NCBI RefSeq assembly: GCF_030580655.1 | Contig: NZ_JAUQTB010000005.1 | Span: 124,001 to 188,000 of the forward strand | DNA: 64,000 nucleotides | DNA from: Paenibacillus lacisoli | Lineage (GTDB): Bacteria > Bacillota > Bacilli > Paenibacillales > Paenibacillaceae | Direction: 5' to 3' | Shown here: positions 38,269 through 47,343 of the stretch, piece after piece | Position numbering within the stretch: position 1 is the first letter of the stretch | Layout of the letters: each line of letters opens with the position of its first letter | Program-made: the position numbers and the translations under genes | Notes under the pieces: model-generated | Told to the model about the DNA's origin: nothing | Databases searched by the model: none | Seen by the model: the letters and a program-made list of their open reading frames with translations, nothing else

Positions 38269-39735
38269 CTACTGTAGGCTCTTCCAAGCCGCAGCCAGCC
38301 GGCGGGCCCCCTCTTCAATCTGCTCCTCTTCCAGATGAGCGAATCCGAAGCAAGCCGCCGGGGGGATATCCGCGAGCGCGAATTCGCCCGCGTCCCGGAA
38401 CGACACGCCGTGCCTTACTGCGGCCTGCCGGAAGGCCGCGTACTGGTCCGGCGGTCCGAGCCAGCGGGCATAGAGATGCAGCCCTGCGTCGCTCGGCTGC
38501 AGGTCGAACAAGCCGCCGACCTGCCTGTTCAGGGCCTGCTGCAGACAGATGCAGCGGGCACCGTAGAGGCGCGTGATCCGCCGCAGATGCCTGGCGTAAT
38601 CGCCATGCGCCATGAAGCGCGCCAGTGCGCGCTGCTCCAGCAGCCCCGGCGGCAGCGGGTCATACAGCGCTTTGGCGGTGATGACCGGCTGCATAAGTGA
38701 TCGCGGCAGCACGGCATACCCGAGCCGGAAGCCGGCGTACATCGTCTTCGAGAACGAGCCGATGGTGATGACCCGCTCTTCCGTATCCAGCGCCTTCAGC
38801 GGCTCCATCGGCCGGCCTCCCCAGCGCAGCTCGCTGTCATAATTGTCTTCGACAATGACAGCCTGCCGGCGGGACGCCCAGGCCAGGAGTTCACGCCGGC
38901 GGGCCAGGCTCAGTACAGTCCCGCTCGGAAACTGGCGGGCCGGCGTGACGAACAGCAGACTGGCATCCCAGTCCGCGGGAATAATACCTTTGTCATCCAG
39001 CCTCGCCGCGGAGATCTGTCCGCCGCTGGCTGTTACCGCCCGTACAATGCCCTGATAGCCGGGATCCTCGGTAATGACCTGGCGTCCCGGATGAACAAGC
39101 AGCTGGGCCAGCAGCGCAATGCTCTGCATCGAGCCGCTGAAGAGAACCAACTGCTCAGCATCCGCCCGGATCCCGCGGCTCTGCTGGAGATGACGGGCCA
39201 GCACCTCCCGGAGCTCCCTGTCGCCAGCCGGATCCCGTTCATTCTCTGTCCCCAGCTCTCGGGCCGCTGCCCGCAGAGCGCGATTCCACGCAGCCATCGG
39301 AAAGTGATCTTCCGGCATCCGTTCGATGCCGAAGGAGATTAGCTCCTGATGGTTCATGCCCTGTTCTCTGTCCAAGTACGGGAACGGGCTGCGGCTGGCG
39401 CGTGACATCTGCAGCAGCCGCTCCCCCCAGGGAGACAGCAGGATCGCTGCTCCCTCAGCGCGAGCTTCTAAAGAAGAAGGCGTGATCTCAGCCGATATGA
39501 ATGTGCCGCGGCCTACATCCGAGCGGATATATCCATCTGCCCGCAGCATCTCGTAAGCCTCGGCTACCGAGCCCCGGGACAGTCCGTACTGGCCGGCCAG
39601 CCAGCGGGATGAAGGCAGGCGGGTACCACCAGTCAGCATCCCGCCATGAATAGCATCGCGGATGGCATGATACAGAGCCAGATATTTGTATCGGTGTTTC
39701 TCGGTATAAGTCTCCAGCGGAAACATCAGCTGCAT
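38269..39735 (-). CDS. MocR/PdxR-type regulator (GntR HTH fused to aminotransferase)
   Basis: A 488-residue fusion. The N-terminal winged helix reads YHAIRDAIHGGMLTGGTRLPSSR and LAGQYGLSRGSVAEAYEMLRADGYI. The C-terminal part is a fold-type I aminotransferase domain with SMQSIALLAQLLVHPG, VEDNYDSELR and IGSFSKTMYAGFRLGY, whose Lys forms the internal aldimine with PLP. Family members sense PLP or an amino compound. It is divergent from a PNPOx-like gene at 39938, the classic target arrangement. Start at 39735 follows GGAGGGGG at a good distance; an in-frame ATG at 39795 lacks one. Candidate operator half-sites lie at 39837-39864. Confidence 0.9.
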   Translation of the reverse strand: MQLMFPLETYTEKHRYKYLALYHAIRDAIHGGMLTGGTRLPSSRWLAGQYGLSRGSVAEAYEMLRADGYIRSDVGRGTFISAEITPSSLEARAEGAAILLSPWGERLLQMSRASRSPFPYLDREQGMNHQELISFGIERMPEDHFPMAAWNRALRAAARELGTENERDPAGDRELREVLARHLQQSRGIRADAEQLVLFSGSMQSIALLAQLLVHPGRQVITEDPGYQGIVRAVTASGGQISAARLDDKGIIPADWDASLLFVTPARQFPSGTVLSLARRRELLAWASRRQAVIVEDNYDSELRWGGRPMEPLKALDTEERVITIGSFSKTMYAGFRLGYAVLPRSLMQPVITAKALYDPLPPGLLEQRALARFMAHGDYARHLRRITRLYGARCICLQQALNRQVGGLFDLQPSDAGLHLYARWLGPPDQYAAFRQAAVRHGVSFRDAGEFALADIPPAACFGFAHLEEEQIEEGARRLAAAWKSLQ

Positions 39736-39836
39736 GCCTGTTCCCCCTCCCTCCACTGCCTGATTCGAGCATTTTAGATCATTGGATTCGCTCATGATGA
39801 GTACAGCACGAAGATTTATGCAATACGTAGAAAATG

Positions 39837-39864
39837 GACCAATAAAAATAATCTAAATTGGATC
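39837..39864. promoter_or_regulatory. Candidate MocR operator in the divergent promoter region
   Basis: GACCAAT (39837-39843) and ATTGGATC (39857-39864) form an inverted repeat; a further ATTGGATTC occurs at 39781. They lie midway between the divergent starts at 39735 and 39938. A -10-like TATAAC follows near 39888. Assignment to MocR is by position. Confidence 0.35.
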
Positions 39865-39937
39865 TTATTTCATGTCAATATAACTCTTACAATGACCCTA
39901 CCCGGCAGGAGCAAAGAGAACAAGGGAGTGGTCTTAA

Positions 39938-40558
39938 TTGAGAAGACAGGAATTCAGTATGGAAGAGGAACAAGAACTAACGGCTTTTTTGCAGGAACAA
40001 ACCTTTGGTTTTCTGGGAACCGTCACCCCTGACGGCGAACCCCGCGTAACCCCGCTTAACTTTGTCTACGACCAGGGGATTTTCTACTTTCACGGCAGCC
40101 TGGCTGGTGAGAAAATGAAAAACATCCGCAGCCATGACCGTGTCAGCTTCACCGTAGCCGAGGAGTTCTCGCTGATTCCTTCGTATTACAGCGATCCAGA
40201 GATGGCTTGTCCGGCTACCTCCTACTTCAAGAGCGTAGCGGCCGTTGGCACAGCCCGTCCGGTTCAGGATGCTGCCGAGAAAGCCCACGCGCTGGGTCTG
40301 TTTATGGCCAAACTGCAGCCTGAGGGCGGCTATGCCCCGATCGATGCTTCGGACAGCCGATATGCCCCTAGGCTCAAAAGCGTATCTGTCGTCGCCATTG
40401 TGCCAGAACGGATCAGCGCCAAGTTCAAATTTGGCCAGAATCTGAAGACGGAAGCCAGAGAGCAGATCGCTAGTCAGCTGGAGGAGCGGGCACGGGGTAA
40501 GGATATGGAAACCGCCAGGCTTATGCGCCAATTCTGCCCTTTTCATGCTAAGGAATAA
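39938..40558 (+). CDS. Pyridoxamine 5'-phosphate oxidase-like flavin-binding protein
   Basis: A 206-residue split-barrel FMN protein. FLGTVTPDGEPRVTPLNFVYDQGIFYFHGSLAGEKMKNIRSHDRVSFTV is the PNPOx-like core, including the region binding FMN phosphate. It probably reduces or oxidises a small substrate, or carries FMN or heme-degrading activity; true PdxH function is not assured because the C-terminal PdxH dimer motif is absent. Start is TTG with AAGGGAGTG eight bases upstream. Divergent from the MocR gene, which is a likely direct regulator. Ends before a 240-base gap leading to an aminotransferase gene. Confidence 0.82.
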   Translation: MRRQEFSMEEEQELTAFLQEQTFGFLGTVTPDGEPRVTPLNFVYDQGIFYFHGSLAGEKMKNIRSHDRVSFTVAEEFSLIPSYYSDPEMACPATSYFKSVAAVGTARPVQDAAEKAHALGLFMAKLQPEGGYAPIDASDSRYAPRLKSVSVVAIVPERISAKFKFGQNLKTEAREQIASQLEERARGKDMETARLMRQFCPFHAKE

Positions 40559-40662
40559 CTTTTACACACGAACAATATATCATTTTTCCTCTTATAATTT
40601 TCGTATATAACAGGTTAGCTGCTGCAAATAGTTCGATTCGAGGAATAATACATCCGTTATGC

Positions 40663-40691
40663 GTGACGGCATAGGGGTGAAGTGCTATAAT
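40663..40691 (+). promoter_or_regulatory. Sigma-A-like promoter before the aminotransferase
   Basis: GTGACG (40663-40668) and a perfect TATAAT (40686-40691) are 17 bases apart, 105 bases before the ATG of the aminotransferase. The -35 matches TTGACA at four of six positions. Confidence 0.6.
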
Positions 40692-40796
40692 GTTATCCAG
40701 CAGAAATCGGAAAGATGAAGCCTGATCCAGCATGACCGGGCACGCCTTCCGGACTGCACTTGAAAATGTCTAACATGACTTGGAAGGATGGAAACC

Positions 40797-42095
40797 ATGA
40801 ACCCACTGGCTGGACAGTTGAATCAAAGCATTCAGGCTGGAAATCAACATGTGTTCGACATGCTGTCACCCCTCGGAAGAGAGATCTATTTTCCAAAAGA
40901 AGGGATCCTGAGCCAATCTGCTGAAGCCGGCACCCTGGCCAAGAAGTACAATGCCACCATCGGTATCGCAACCGAGAACGGCGGGCCTATGCACCTGAAC
41001 GTCATTCAGGAAAAGCTGTCAGCATACCGGCCGCAGGATCTTTATCCATATGCACCGCCTGCCGGCAAACCGGAGCTCCGCGCCGTATGGCGCAGCAAGA
41101 TGCTGAATGAGAACCCGACACTGGCTGACCGTTCCTTCGGCAACCCTATTGTAACGAACGCTCTTACCCATGGTCTCAGCATTGTGGCCGATCTGTTCGT
41201 GAATGAAGGGGACGCTGTCATCTATCCGGACAAGAACTGGGAGAACTATGAGCTGACCTTCGGCATTCGCCGTCATGGCCGTCTCGTGAATTATCCGCTG
41301 TTCACCGCCGATATGAAATTTAACAGCGACGGACTGCGCGAGGCGCTCCTGAACCAGAAGGACAGCGGCAAGGCGATTGTCCTGTTGAACTTCCCGAACA
41401 ACCCGACCGGATATACACCGGGCGCCGAGGAAGGTGAAGCCATCGTCTCCGCGATCCGCGATGCAGCCGAAGCCGGCATTAACGTCGTGGTCGTGACAGA
41501 TGATGCTTATTTCGGACTCTTTTTTGAAAATTCATTAACGGAATCCCTCTTCGGCCGTCTGGCCGGCCTGCATCCGCGTGTGCTGGCGATCAAAGTGGAC
41601 GGGGCAACCAAAGAGGAATATGTCTGGGGCTTCCGCGTCGGCTTCATCACCTATGCTTCGGACAGCCAGGAGGTTCTGACCGCTCTGGAGCAGAAGACAC
41701 TGGGCATCATCCGCGCGACAATCTCCAGCGGTCCGCATCCTTCGCAGACCTTCGTGCTGGATGCTCTGAAGTCCGAAGATTTCAGACCACAGCAGGAAGA
41801 GAAATTTGAGGTCATGAAAGGCCGGGCGAACAAGGTCAAGGCCCTGCTCGACAGCGGCCAATATGAAGGCGCATGGGAGTACTATCCGTTTAACTCCGGT
41901 TACTTTATGTGCCTGAAGCTGAAGGATGCTAATGCTGAGCAGCTTCGTACCCACCTGCTGAACCAGTATGGTGTTGGCACCATTGCCCTCGGCGAAACCG
42001 ACCTGCGGATCGCATTCTCCTGTATTGCAGAAGACAATCTGGAGGATCTGTTTAACCTGATTTATCAGGGTGTACAGGATCTGCGCAGCAGCTAA
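40797..42095 (+). CDS. PLP-dependent aminotransferase (class I/II)
   Basis: A 432-residue fold-type I aminotransferase. Blocks: PYAPPAGKPELRAVWRSKML (substrate end), LLNFPNNPTGYTPG (Asn contacting PLP), VVTDDAYFGLFFEN (Asp and Tyr), and VDGATKEEYVWGFRVGF with the putative Schiff-base Lys and following Arg. C-terminal LRIAFSCI includes the carboxylate-binding Arg. Likely an aspartate- or aromatic-type transaminase; substrate not fixed. GGAAGG stands nine bases before ATG at 40797, whereas the in-frame ATG at 40788 abuts it. Own promoter (40663) and terminator (42120), so monocistronic. Proximity to MocR/PNPOx makes a shared vitamin B6 theme possible. Confidence 0.88.
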   Translation: MNPLAGQLNQSIQAGNQHVFDMLSPLGREIYFPKEGILSQSAEAGTLAKKYNATIGIATENGGPMHLNVIQEKLSAYRPQDLYPYAPPAGKPELRAVWRSKMLNENPTLADRSFGNPIVTNALTHGLSIVADLFVNEGDAVIYPDKNWENYELTFGIRRHGRLVNYPLFTADMKFNSDGLREALLNQKDSGKAIVLLNFPNNPTGYTPGAEEGEAIVSAIRDAAEAGINVVVVTDDAYFGLFFENSLTESLFGRLAGLHPRVLAIKVDGATKEEYVWGFRVGFITYASDSQEVLTALEQKTLGIIRATISSGPHPSQTFVLDALKSEDFRPQQEEKFEVMKGRANKVKALLDSGQYEGAWEYYPFNSGYFMCLKLKDANAEQLRTHLLNQYGVGTIALGETDLRIAFSCIAEDNLEDLFNLIYQGVQDLRSS

Positions 42096-42119
42096 GCCAT
42101 CACGAATGGAATTATTAAG

Positions 42120-42152
42120 TGCTCTTTGCCTTTATGGGTAAAGAGCATTTTT
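42120..42152 (+). terminator. Terminator of the aminotransferase gene
   Basis: TGCTCTTTGCC pairs with GGTAAAGAGCA (one G-T) around a short loop and is followed by five T, 25 bases after the stop codon. Confidence 0.85.
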
Positions 42153-42248
42153 AATCTAACGTCCTCTCCACTTCAGCCCAAGCACGAAAGCCCCTGGTCT
42201 CATAATATACGGTGTACGACCAACACCAAGTTCGAAAGGGGAATGAAC

Positions 42249-42362
42249 ATGGGAGCAGAAGAAGTAAGAGGCGGATATGGATACGCAGGCTACACAAGTG
42301 CAGGTGTCATCCTGGTTCTCTTCATCCTGTTGGTTATCATCACTAAAACTTTCTTCATCTAA
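42249..42362 (+). CDS. YjcZ-family small sporulation membrane protein
   Basis: A 37-residue peptide: a Gly/Tyr-rich N-terminus (RGGYGYAGY) followed by one transmembrane helix (AGVILVLFILLVIITKTFFI). This is the YjcZ/YczM-like pattern of tiny sporulation proteins in Bacillales. AAAGGGG lies about seven bases before ATG at 42249; an ATG at 42243 is too close, and the much longer open frame from 42126 runs over the preceding terminator. It has its own terminator. Its role is unknown; family members are expressed during sporulation. Confidence 0.8.
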   Translation: MGAEEVRGGYGYAGYTSAGVILVLFILLVIITKTFFI

Positions 42363-42387
42363 GGATCAGCAGCAGGATATGAAAGAG

Positions 42388-42418
42388 GTCCCGTGCCGTA
42401 TCGGCCGGGACTTTTTTT
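42388..42418 (+). terminator. Terminator of the YjcZ-like gene
   Basis: GTCCCG and CGGGAC pair across a 12-base loop, followed by seven T, 25 bases after the stop codon. Confidence 0.8.
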
Positions 42419-42476
42419 GTCTGTTCGGCGGCAGCTTGTCTCGTCTTCACAATCCGCTCCATGCCATTTTCACGTC

Positions 42477-44105
42477 TTATAATGGAGGTATTTCATAAGC
42501 CCCCTGAACGCCGCTCGACTGCGGCACCTGCTGCATACGGCTCCGGTATTCACTCGGCTTCAGCTGCTCCAGCTTCTCGAATTGGGTGACGAAATAGTCT
42601 GCATTGCAGAAACCGACCCGTTCAGCAACTTCATAAATGCGCAGATCACTTTGCCGCAGCAGCCGCTTGGCTTCCGTCATCCGCAGCTGCAGCAGGTAGT
42701 CGTTAAAGTAAGTCCCGTATGTTTTCTTAAACAGCTGTCCCAGATATACCGGGTTCATATAAAAACGCGCCGCCATGCTTTTTAGGCTGATATTCTCGCT
42801 ATAGTGTTCTTCAATATATTCACGGATCTGGTGGATTCCGCCCCGCTGCCGCTCCCTTCGCAGCTTCACAATTTCATGACTGCTCTCTACGGCAAAGCCG
42901 ATAAACAGCCGCTTTAACTCACCCAGCGACAGGTTCAGATCATGCCAGCCGAGCAGCCGTTCTGCCGCCGCCAGCGGCTGCTCGCCGCCGCCCATGCTGC
43001 GGATGACCTCCTGGACACCAAGCACGCAGCGGTGGATGTTCATTTTGACGGCTTCAGGGGCATATCCCTGCTCCTGGAATGTGGTAAAAAGAATATGAAT
43101 CGCTAACTCCATTTCAGCTCTGTTCGTCTCTTCGATTCGTTCAATGATGGAATCAATGTGCGCCTGACTTGTCATGACGTACTGCGGTTCCTTACCTGGC
43201 TTCTCATGTCCCGGGACAACACCAGTGGACTCATACATATATTTATAGGCCAGCATCTCAACTGCACGCTCATAAGATAGCCGGAGATCGGACAGCCTCC
43301 TCACCGGTTGGCCCATATAGACGAATATTCTCCTCCCCGGGAGCAGTGCTTCCAGTCGGGACACCATCCTTTCCCCCAGCACGCTCAGGCTTTTCCCTGC
43401 AGCTGTTAACAGTTGATCTGAGATCAAAATCCCCAGCCTGCTGCGATGCTCATGCACATAGAGCGGGAAGTGGGCATCAGTCAAACTACGCAGCACCTGT
43501 TCCGCATATTCCCTGAATTGCTGCAGCGTACAATGACCCCTTGCGTGCCAAGGATGCTGGTCATTCAGTTCCAATAACACATAATATAATGGCTCGTCGG
43601 CCCGAAGCATCAGCTTCTCTTCCCACTGCCGGATAAACCCGGCATCGGCCCGGCCCATAATAATCTCTTCCTTGAGCGTACCGCTAGATAGCCGTACCTG
43701 GCGGTTCTGTCGCTCCTTTGCCTCCGTCAGCCGGTGATTTAACCGGTTGAGGGCTGCCGACAGCTCTTCGTCATCCACCGGCTTGAGAATAAAATCATGG
43801 ACTCCATAACGAATAGCCTGCTTTGCGTAATTAAAATCATTATATCCGCTGATAATGACAAATTCGGGACTGTGTATGTTGTCCACTGCTGCCTTGCCGA
43901 TCAGCTCCAATCCATCCAGGACCGGCATGCGGATATCCGTAATCACGAGGTCCGGCTGAAGAGCATGAATCAGCTCCAAGGCATCTTCTCCATCATCCGC
44001 TTCACCAATAACCTCAAAGCCGCAGCTCTCCCAGTCCATCAGCTTGAGCAGCCCTTTGCGTGTATATACCTCATCGTCCACCAGAATTGCACGGTGCAGC
44101 TGCAT
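42477..44105 (-). CDS. YesN-like AraC-type response regulator
   Basis: A 542-residue two-component response regulator. Residues 1-120 are a receiver domain: AILVDDEVYTRKGL (acidic pair), PDLVITDIRMPVLDG (phospho-acceptor Asp), VIISGYNDF (Ser/Thr switch) and FILKPVDDEEL (Lys). A long middle region, about 130-430, is typical of the YesN group in Paenibacillus. The C-terminal HTH pair is IREYIEEHYSENISLKSMAARFYMNPVYLGQLFKK and YEVAERVGFCNADYFVTQFEKLEQLKPSEYR. The cognate histidine kinase is not adjacent, so it is an orphan or paired elsewhere. Its target may be the divergent SDR gene (inference). Such systems usually respond to carbohydrates. Confidence 0.88.
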   Translation of the reverse strand: MQLHRAILVDDEVYTRKGLLKLMDWESCGFEVIGEADDGEDALELIHALQPDLVITDIRMPVLDGLELIGKAAVDNIHSPEFVIISGYNDFNYAKQAIRYGVHDFILKPVDDEELSAALNRLNHRLTEAKERQNRQVRLSSGTLKEEIIMGRADAGFIRQWEEKLMLRADEPLYYVLLELNDQHPWHARGHCTLQQFREYAEQVLRSLTDAHFPLYVHEHRSRLGILISDQLLTAAGKSLSVLGERMVSRLEALLPGRRIFVYMGQPVRRLSDLRLSYERAVEMLAYKYMYESTGVVPGHEKPGKEPQYVMTSQAHIDSIIERIEETNRAEMELAIHILFTTFQEQGYAPEAVKMNIHRCVLGVQEVIRSMGGGEQPLAAAERLLGWHDLNLSLGELKRLFIGFAVESSHEIVKLRRERQRGGIHQIREYIEEHYSENISLKSMAARFYMNPVYLGQLFKKTYGTYFNDYLLQLRMTEAKRLLRQSDLRIYEVAERVGFCNADYFVTQFEKLEQLKPSEYRSRMQQVPQSSGVQGAYEIPPL

Positions 44106-44414
44106 GACGTCTTCCTCCTCATCCCAATGTGATCCAAGTCCAGACGCTTTATTTAAGAAAACCCGCTCAATCGGCTCATGTTGAACGAAAAGTAACCGTT
44201 TTCATTTCATGGTTTTATTGTCACTTTCAATAGGCGAAATGTCAATCCTCCAAATGGTATATACTGGGTTATTAAGGTGCCGAATGTAAAAGCAGGCTCT
44301 TTTTGTCCTCTCCGGTTCCCCTTGCCTCCACCATGTGATAGCATTATCTACAAGAATGATTTGAAAGCGCTATCTAAAATACCGGCAAACCTAACTGCCA
44401 AGGAGGAATCATTT
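44106..44414. other. Divergent regulatory region between response regulator and SDR gene
   Basis: No gene. It contains TATACT (44260-44265) as a possible plus-strand -10 without a clear -35, a cre-like site at 44362-44375, and the AGGAGGAAT SD of the SDR gene. A longer open frame from 44277 spans the cre box but lacks an SD. Confidence 0.5.
44362..44375 (+). promoter_or_regulatory. cre-like site (CcpA) upstream of the SDR gene
   Basis: TGAAAGCGCTATCT matches the catabolite-responsive element consensus TGWNANCGNTNWCA at 13 of 14 positions. It lies 40 bases before the ATG and downstream of the likely start of transcription, a position that in Bacillus gives repression by glucose. Confidence 0.65.
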
Positions 44415-45269
44415 ATGAACCAACTGCCTCAACATGCATCCCTGCAGGGAAAAGTGGCTGCCATTACCGGCGGATCCGGTGTCTTGTGCTCCGCCATGGC
44501 CCGCGAGCTGGCAAGCCAGGGTACCAAGGTCGCCATTCTGAACCGCACCCGGTCCAAGGGCGAGCAGCTTGCTGCCGACATCAACACGGCTGGCGGCACA
44601 GCCATCGCCGTCTCCTGTGATGTGACGGACCCGGCCAGTGTAACCGAAGCTGAGCAGCACATTTTCGACCAGCTCGGTCCGTGCCGGATCCTGATCAATG
44701 GGGCCGGCGGCAACCGGGCCAGCGCCAATACGACGCAGGAGACGTTTCGTACGGAAGATCTGGAAGCTCACGATCATAAGACCTTCTTCGATCTGTCAGT
44801 GGATGGATTCCGTGAGGTGCTGGACTTGAATCTGACGGGTACACTCATCCCAACGCAGCTATTCAGCCGCCGAATGATCCAGCATGGCGGAGGCAGTATT
44901 ATCAATCTGTCCTCGATGAGCGCACCTTCACCAATGACGAAGGTCCCGGCCTACAGTGCAGCGAAGGCGGGCATTAACAACCTGACACAGTGGCTGGCTG
45001 TCCACCTGGCCGAATCGGGCATTCGGGTAAATGCTTTGGCTCCAGGTTTCTTCCTAACGGAACAGAACCGCGAGCTGCTCACCCATCAGGACGGCAGCCT
45101 GACCGACCGTTCCCGCAAGATCATCAGCCATACCCCGATGCGCCGCTTCGGCAAACCGGAGGATCTGCTCGGCACCATGCTGTGGCTGGCAGACGACGAG
45201 GCTTCCGGCTTCGTGACCGGTGCTTTTATCCCGGTGGATGGCGGCTTTATGGCTTATTCCGGAGTTTAG
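44415..45269 (+). CDS. SDR oxidoreductase, D-mannonate oxidoreductase (YjmF)-like
   Basis: A 284-residue classical short-chain dehydrogenase. Motifs: [15 protein letters not shown] (TGxxxGxG-like), [33 protein letters not shown] (NNAG variant), NLSSMSA (Ser) and [10 protein letters not shown] (Tyr-x3-Lys). The GGNRASANT stretch and the insert before SVDGF resemble B. subtilis YjmF/fructuronate reductase-type SDRs, which interconvert fructuronate and mannonate. GGAGGAAT precedes ATG at 44415; a longer frame from 44277 lacks an SD. A cre-like box directly upstream fits a carbon-source gene under CcpA. No other hexuronate genes are nearby, so the substrate remains inferred. Confidence 0.82.
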   Translation: MNQLPQHASLQGKVAAITGGSGVLCSAMARELASQGTKVAILNRTRSKGEQLAADINTAGGTAIAVSCDVTDPASVTEAEQHIFDQLGPCRILINGAGGNRASANTTQETFRTEDLEAHDHKTFFDLSVDGFREVLDLNLTGTLIPTQLFSRRMIQHGGGSIINLSSMSAPSPMTKVPAYSAAKAGINNLTQWLAVHLAESGIRVNALAPGFFLTEQNRELLTHQDGSLTDRSRKIISHTPMRRFGKPEDLLGTMLWLADDEASGFVTGAFIPVDGGFMAYSGV

Positions 45270-45470
45270 CACTTTCACCGCTCTCCCGGCAGCTAGACAG
45301 CAGTCCCGCAGGGATTGCTGTATAATCAAGAAAAGATAAACCCGCAGCTGCCGGCACAAGCCAATGTTAGAGCGTAAGCCGCTCCCTTTAGCTGCTGAAC
45401 AACAGGTTAGCCGGGGATCTGGACTTGAATGTGCAGATTCCATTCGGCTGCGAAAAGGAGTGTCCTGCCA

Positions 45471-45986
45471 TTGCTGTTACATAAAGGAGAGACCCTCTTC
45501 CGTCAAGGGGAGAGCGGGCCGCTGTACCATCTGAAGAGCGGGATGCTCAAAATCATAAGAGTTCACGCGGACGGCGGCTCGATCCTCGTGAATCTGATTC
45601 TTCCCGGCGAAACGATCCCCCACCATTCACTGATGAGCCCTAAGCCGTATTATGGTACGGCCGTTGCTCTCGTCACCAGTGAAATTGACATCCTGCCTGC
45701 CGCAGCCTGGTACGAACGGCTGGAGCAGGAGCCAGAGCTGAGCAGGACCATTGCGCTGCAGCTGCAGGATAAGCTGCGAATGATGCAGCAGCGCATCGAT
45801 CAGCTGACGGAGATTACACCGGCCGAGAAGCTGCGGAAATTTCAAGTCTGGTTCGAGACGTATGTTTCCCCCGCCTCCATGACCGAAGTGCTGACCCAGG
45901 ATGAGATCGGCCAGTTCATCGGACTGCGGCGGGAGACGGTAAATCGTCTGCTGCGTGCACAGCGGAATCCCGGTACAACCTCATAA
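45471..45986 (+). CDS. Crp/Fnr-family transcriptional regulator
   Basis: A 171-residue regulator. The cyclic-nucleotide-binding-like fold opens LHKGETLFRQGESGPLYHLKSGMLKI, followed by a dimerisation helix (LQLQDKLRMMQQRIDQL) and an HTH, DEIGQFIGLRRETVNRLLR. It has no cysteine, so it cannot carry an Fnr-type iron-sulfur cluster. It starts with TTG, AAAGGAG nine bases upstream; the longer frame from 45429 has no SD and no homology in its extra part. It is convergent with hmp and shares a bidirectional hairpin with it. Two GTGA-N6-TCAC palindromes upstream of hmp are candidate targets. Confidence 0.85.
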   Translation: MLLHKGETLFRQGESGPLYHLKSGMLKIIRVHADGGSILVNLILPGETIPHHSLMSPKPYYGTAVALVTSEIDILPAAAWYERLEQEPELSRTIALQLQDKLRMMQQRIDQLTEITPAEKLRKFQVWFETYVSPASMTEVLTQDEIGQFIGLRRETVNRLLRAQRNPGTTS

Positions 45987-45989
45987 CGC

Positions 45990-46027
45990 ACCAACAAGCC
46001 AGCTCCCGAAAGAGCTGGCTTGTTGGT
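45990..46027. terminator. Bidirectional hairpin between crp-like gene and hmp
   Basis: ACCAACAAGCCAGCTC pairs perfectly with its complement over 16 bases, loop CCGAAA. It sits between the convergent stop codons. There is no long T-run on either side, but the stem is very stable. Confidence 0.75.
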
Positions 46028-46032
46028 ATTCG

Positions 46033-47250
46033 TTAGTTTAATGCCGCGGCGGGACCGAAAAATTCAAAATGAATATCCTTCTCCGGCACTCCCCATTCAT
46101 GAAGTGCCTGATTAATTGTCCGCATGAACGGTACCGGACCACAGAAGTAGAAAACGGCATCGCGGTTTGGCACTACACTGCGCAGCCACTCCAGATCCAT
46201 GTAACCCTCTTTATGATAGCTGGCGGCAGCACGATCCTCTTCGGTAGGGGAGGTGTACACCCATTGAGCCAGAGAATGTTCCTTGCCGGACACCAGCTGC
46301 TCTACCGCTTCACGCATGGCGTGATACTGGCTGTTCTGCGCGGCATGGAGGAACACCGCCGGACGCTCTGGTGACCGCTTCGCCAGCGTATTGAACATAC
46401 TCACCATTGGAGTAAGGCCTACACCGCCGCTGATAAACACAACCGGACGAGTATCCTGCTCATCCAGCACAAACTCGCCTGCCGGAGCAGACAGCTCCAG
46501 TACATCCCCCTCCTGAACTTGTTCATGCAGATAGGTTGAGACTTTACCTGCAGGACGTTCGCCTCTGGCATCTTCCCTCTTGACCGAAATCCGGTAATAA
46601 GGCCGATCCGGTGAATCTGACAGACTGTACTGACGAAGATGGGTATAGGCTTCGCCCGGAATGAAGATCTTCACACTGATATACTGCCCGGGCTGAAACG
46701 AAGCGAGCACTCCGCCGTCTGCGGGTACGAGATAAAAAGAGGTAATCATTTCGCTCTCTCTTACCTTGCGCTCAACCCGAAAGGAACGGAACCCTTCCCA
46801 ACCGCCCTTTTGTGTACGGGCTTCTTCATACATCCCGGCCTCGACCCCAATGAAGGCGTCCGCAATGACACCATAGGCATCGGTCCACGCCTGAAGGATT
46901 TCATCGGTCGCCGCATCTCCCAGCACCTCAGCGATCGCCGCGAGCAGATGCTCCCCTACGATCGGATAGTGCTCAGGCTTAATGCCAAGGCTGCGGTGCT
47001 TGTGGGCAATCTGTTTGACGACAGGAAGTATATTCTCAAGCTGGTCGATATGCTTGGCAGCTGCATAGACCGCGTTGGCAAGGGCCGCCTGCTGACGCCC
47101 CTGCTTCTGGTTTGCGTGATTAAATATATTCAGCAGCTCGGGATGAGCCGCAAACATGCGTTGATAGAATGTGGTAGTAATCGCCGTACCGTGGACTTCC
47201 AATACCGGAACTGTTGATTTGATGACATCAATCGTATGCTGGTTTAACAT
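46033..47250 (-). CDS. hmp: Flavohemoprotein (nitric oxide dioxygenase)
   Basis: A 405-residue protein that oxidises nitric oxide to nitrate using O2 and NAD(P)H. Globin domain (about 1-140): MLNQHTIDVIKSTVPVL opening, and IAHKHRSLGIKPEHY with the proximal His. FAD domain: RQYSLSDSP; NAD(P)H domain: FISGGVGLTPMVSM and YFCGPVPFM. I took the fourth-codon ATG (47250), since it aligns with the Bacillus Hmp start and has AAGGGA about 11 bases upstream; ATG at 47259 nearly abuts that SD. Two Crp/Fnr-like palindromes lie 65-115 bases upstream. Convergent with the Crp-like regulator gene. Confidence 0.95.
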   Translation of the reverse strand: MLNQHTIDVIKSTVPVLEVHGTAITTTFYQRMFAAHPELLNIFNHANQKQGRQQAALANAVYAAAKHIDQLENILPVVKQIAHKHRSLGIKPEHYPIVGEHLLAAIAEVLGDAATDEILQAWTDAYGVIADAFIGVEAGMYEEARTQKGGWEGFRSFRVERKVRESEMITSFYLVPADGGVLASFQPGQYISVKIFIPGEAYTHLRQYSLSDSPDRPYYRISVKREDARGERPAGKVSTYLHEQVQEGDVLELSAPAGEFVLDEQDTRPVVFISGGVGLTPMVSMFNTLAKRSPERPAVFLHAAQNSQYHAMREAVEQLVSGKEHSLAQWVYTSPTEEDRAAASYHKEGYMDLEWLRSVVPNRDAVFYFCGPVPFMRTINQALHEWGVPEKDIHFEFFGPAAALN

Positions 47251-47314
47251 GTTGAACATCGTCCCTTCTCTCTTGGATCTGCTTCCAAGTATAGAGAACA
47301 GGACATCCCTGTCT

Positions 47315-47330
47315 TGTGATTTCGATCACT
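47315..47330. promoter_or_regulatory. Crp/Fnr-type palindrome 1 upstream of hmp
   Basis: TGTGA-TTTCGA-TCACT. The GTGA-N6-TCAC core matches the Crp/Fnr-family operator TGTGANNNNNNTCACA. Its centre is 73 bases upstream of the chosen hmp ATG. Confidence 0.65.
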
Positions 47331-47343
47331 CTAAAAAGGAAGG

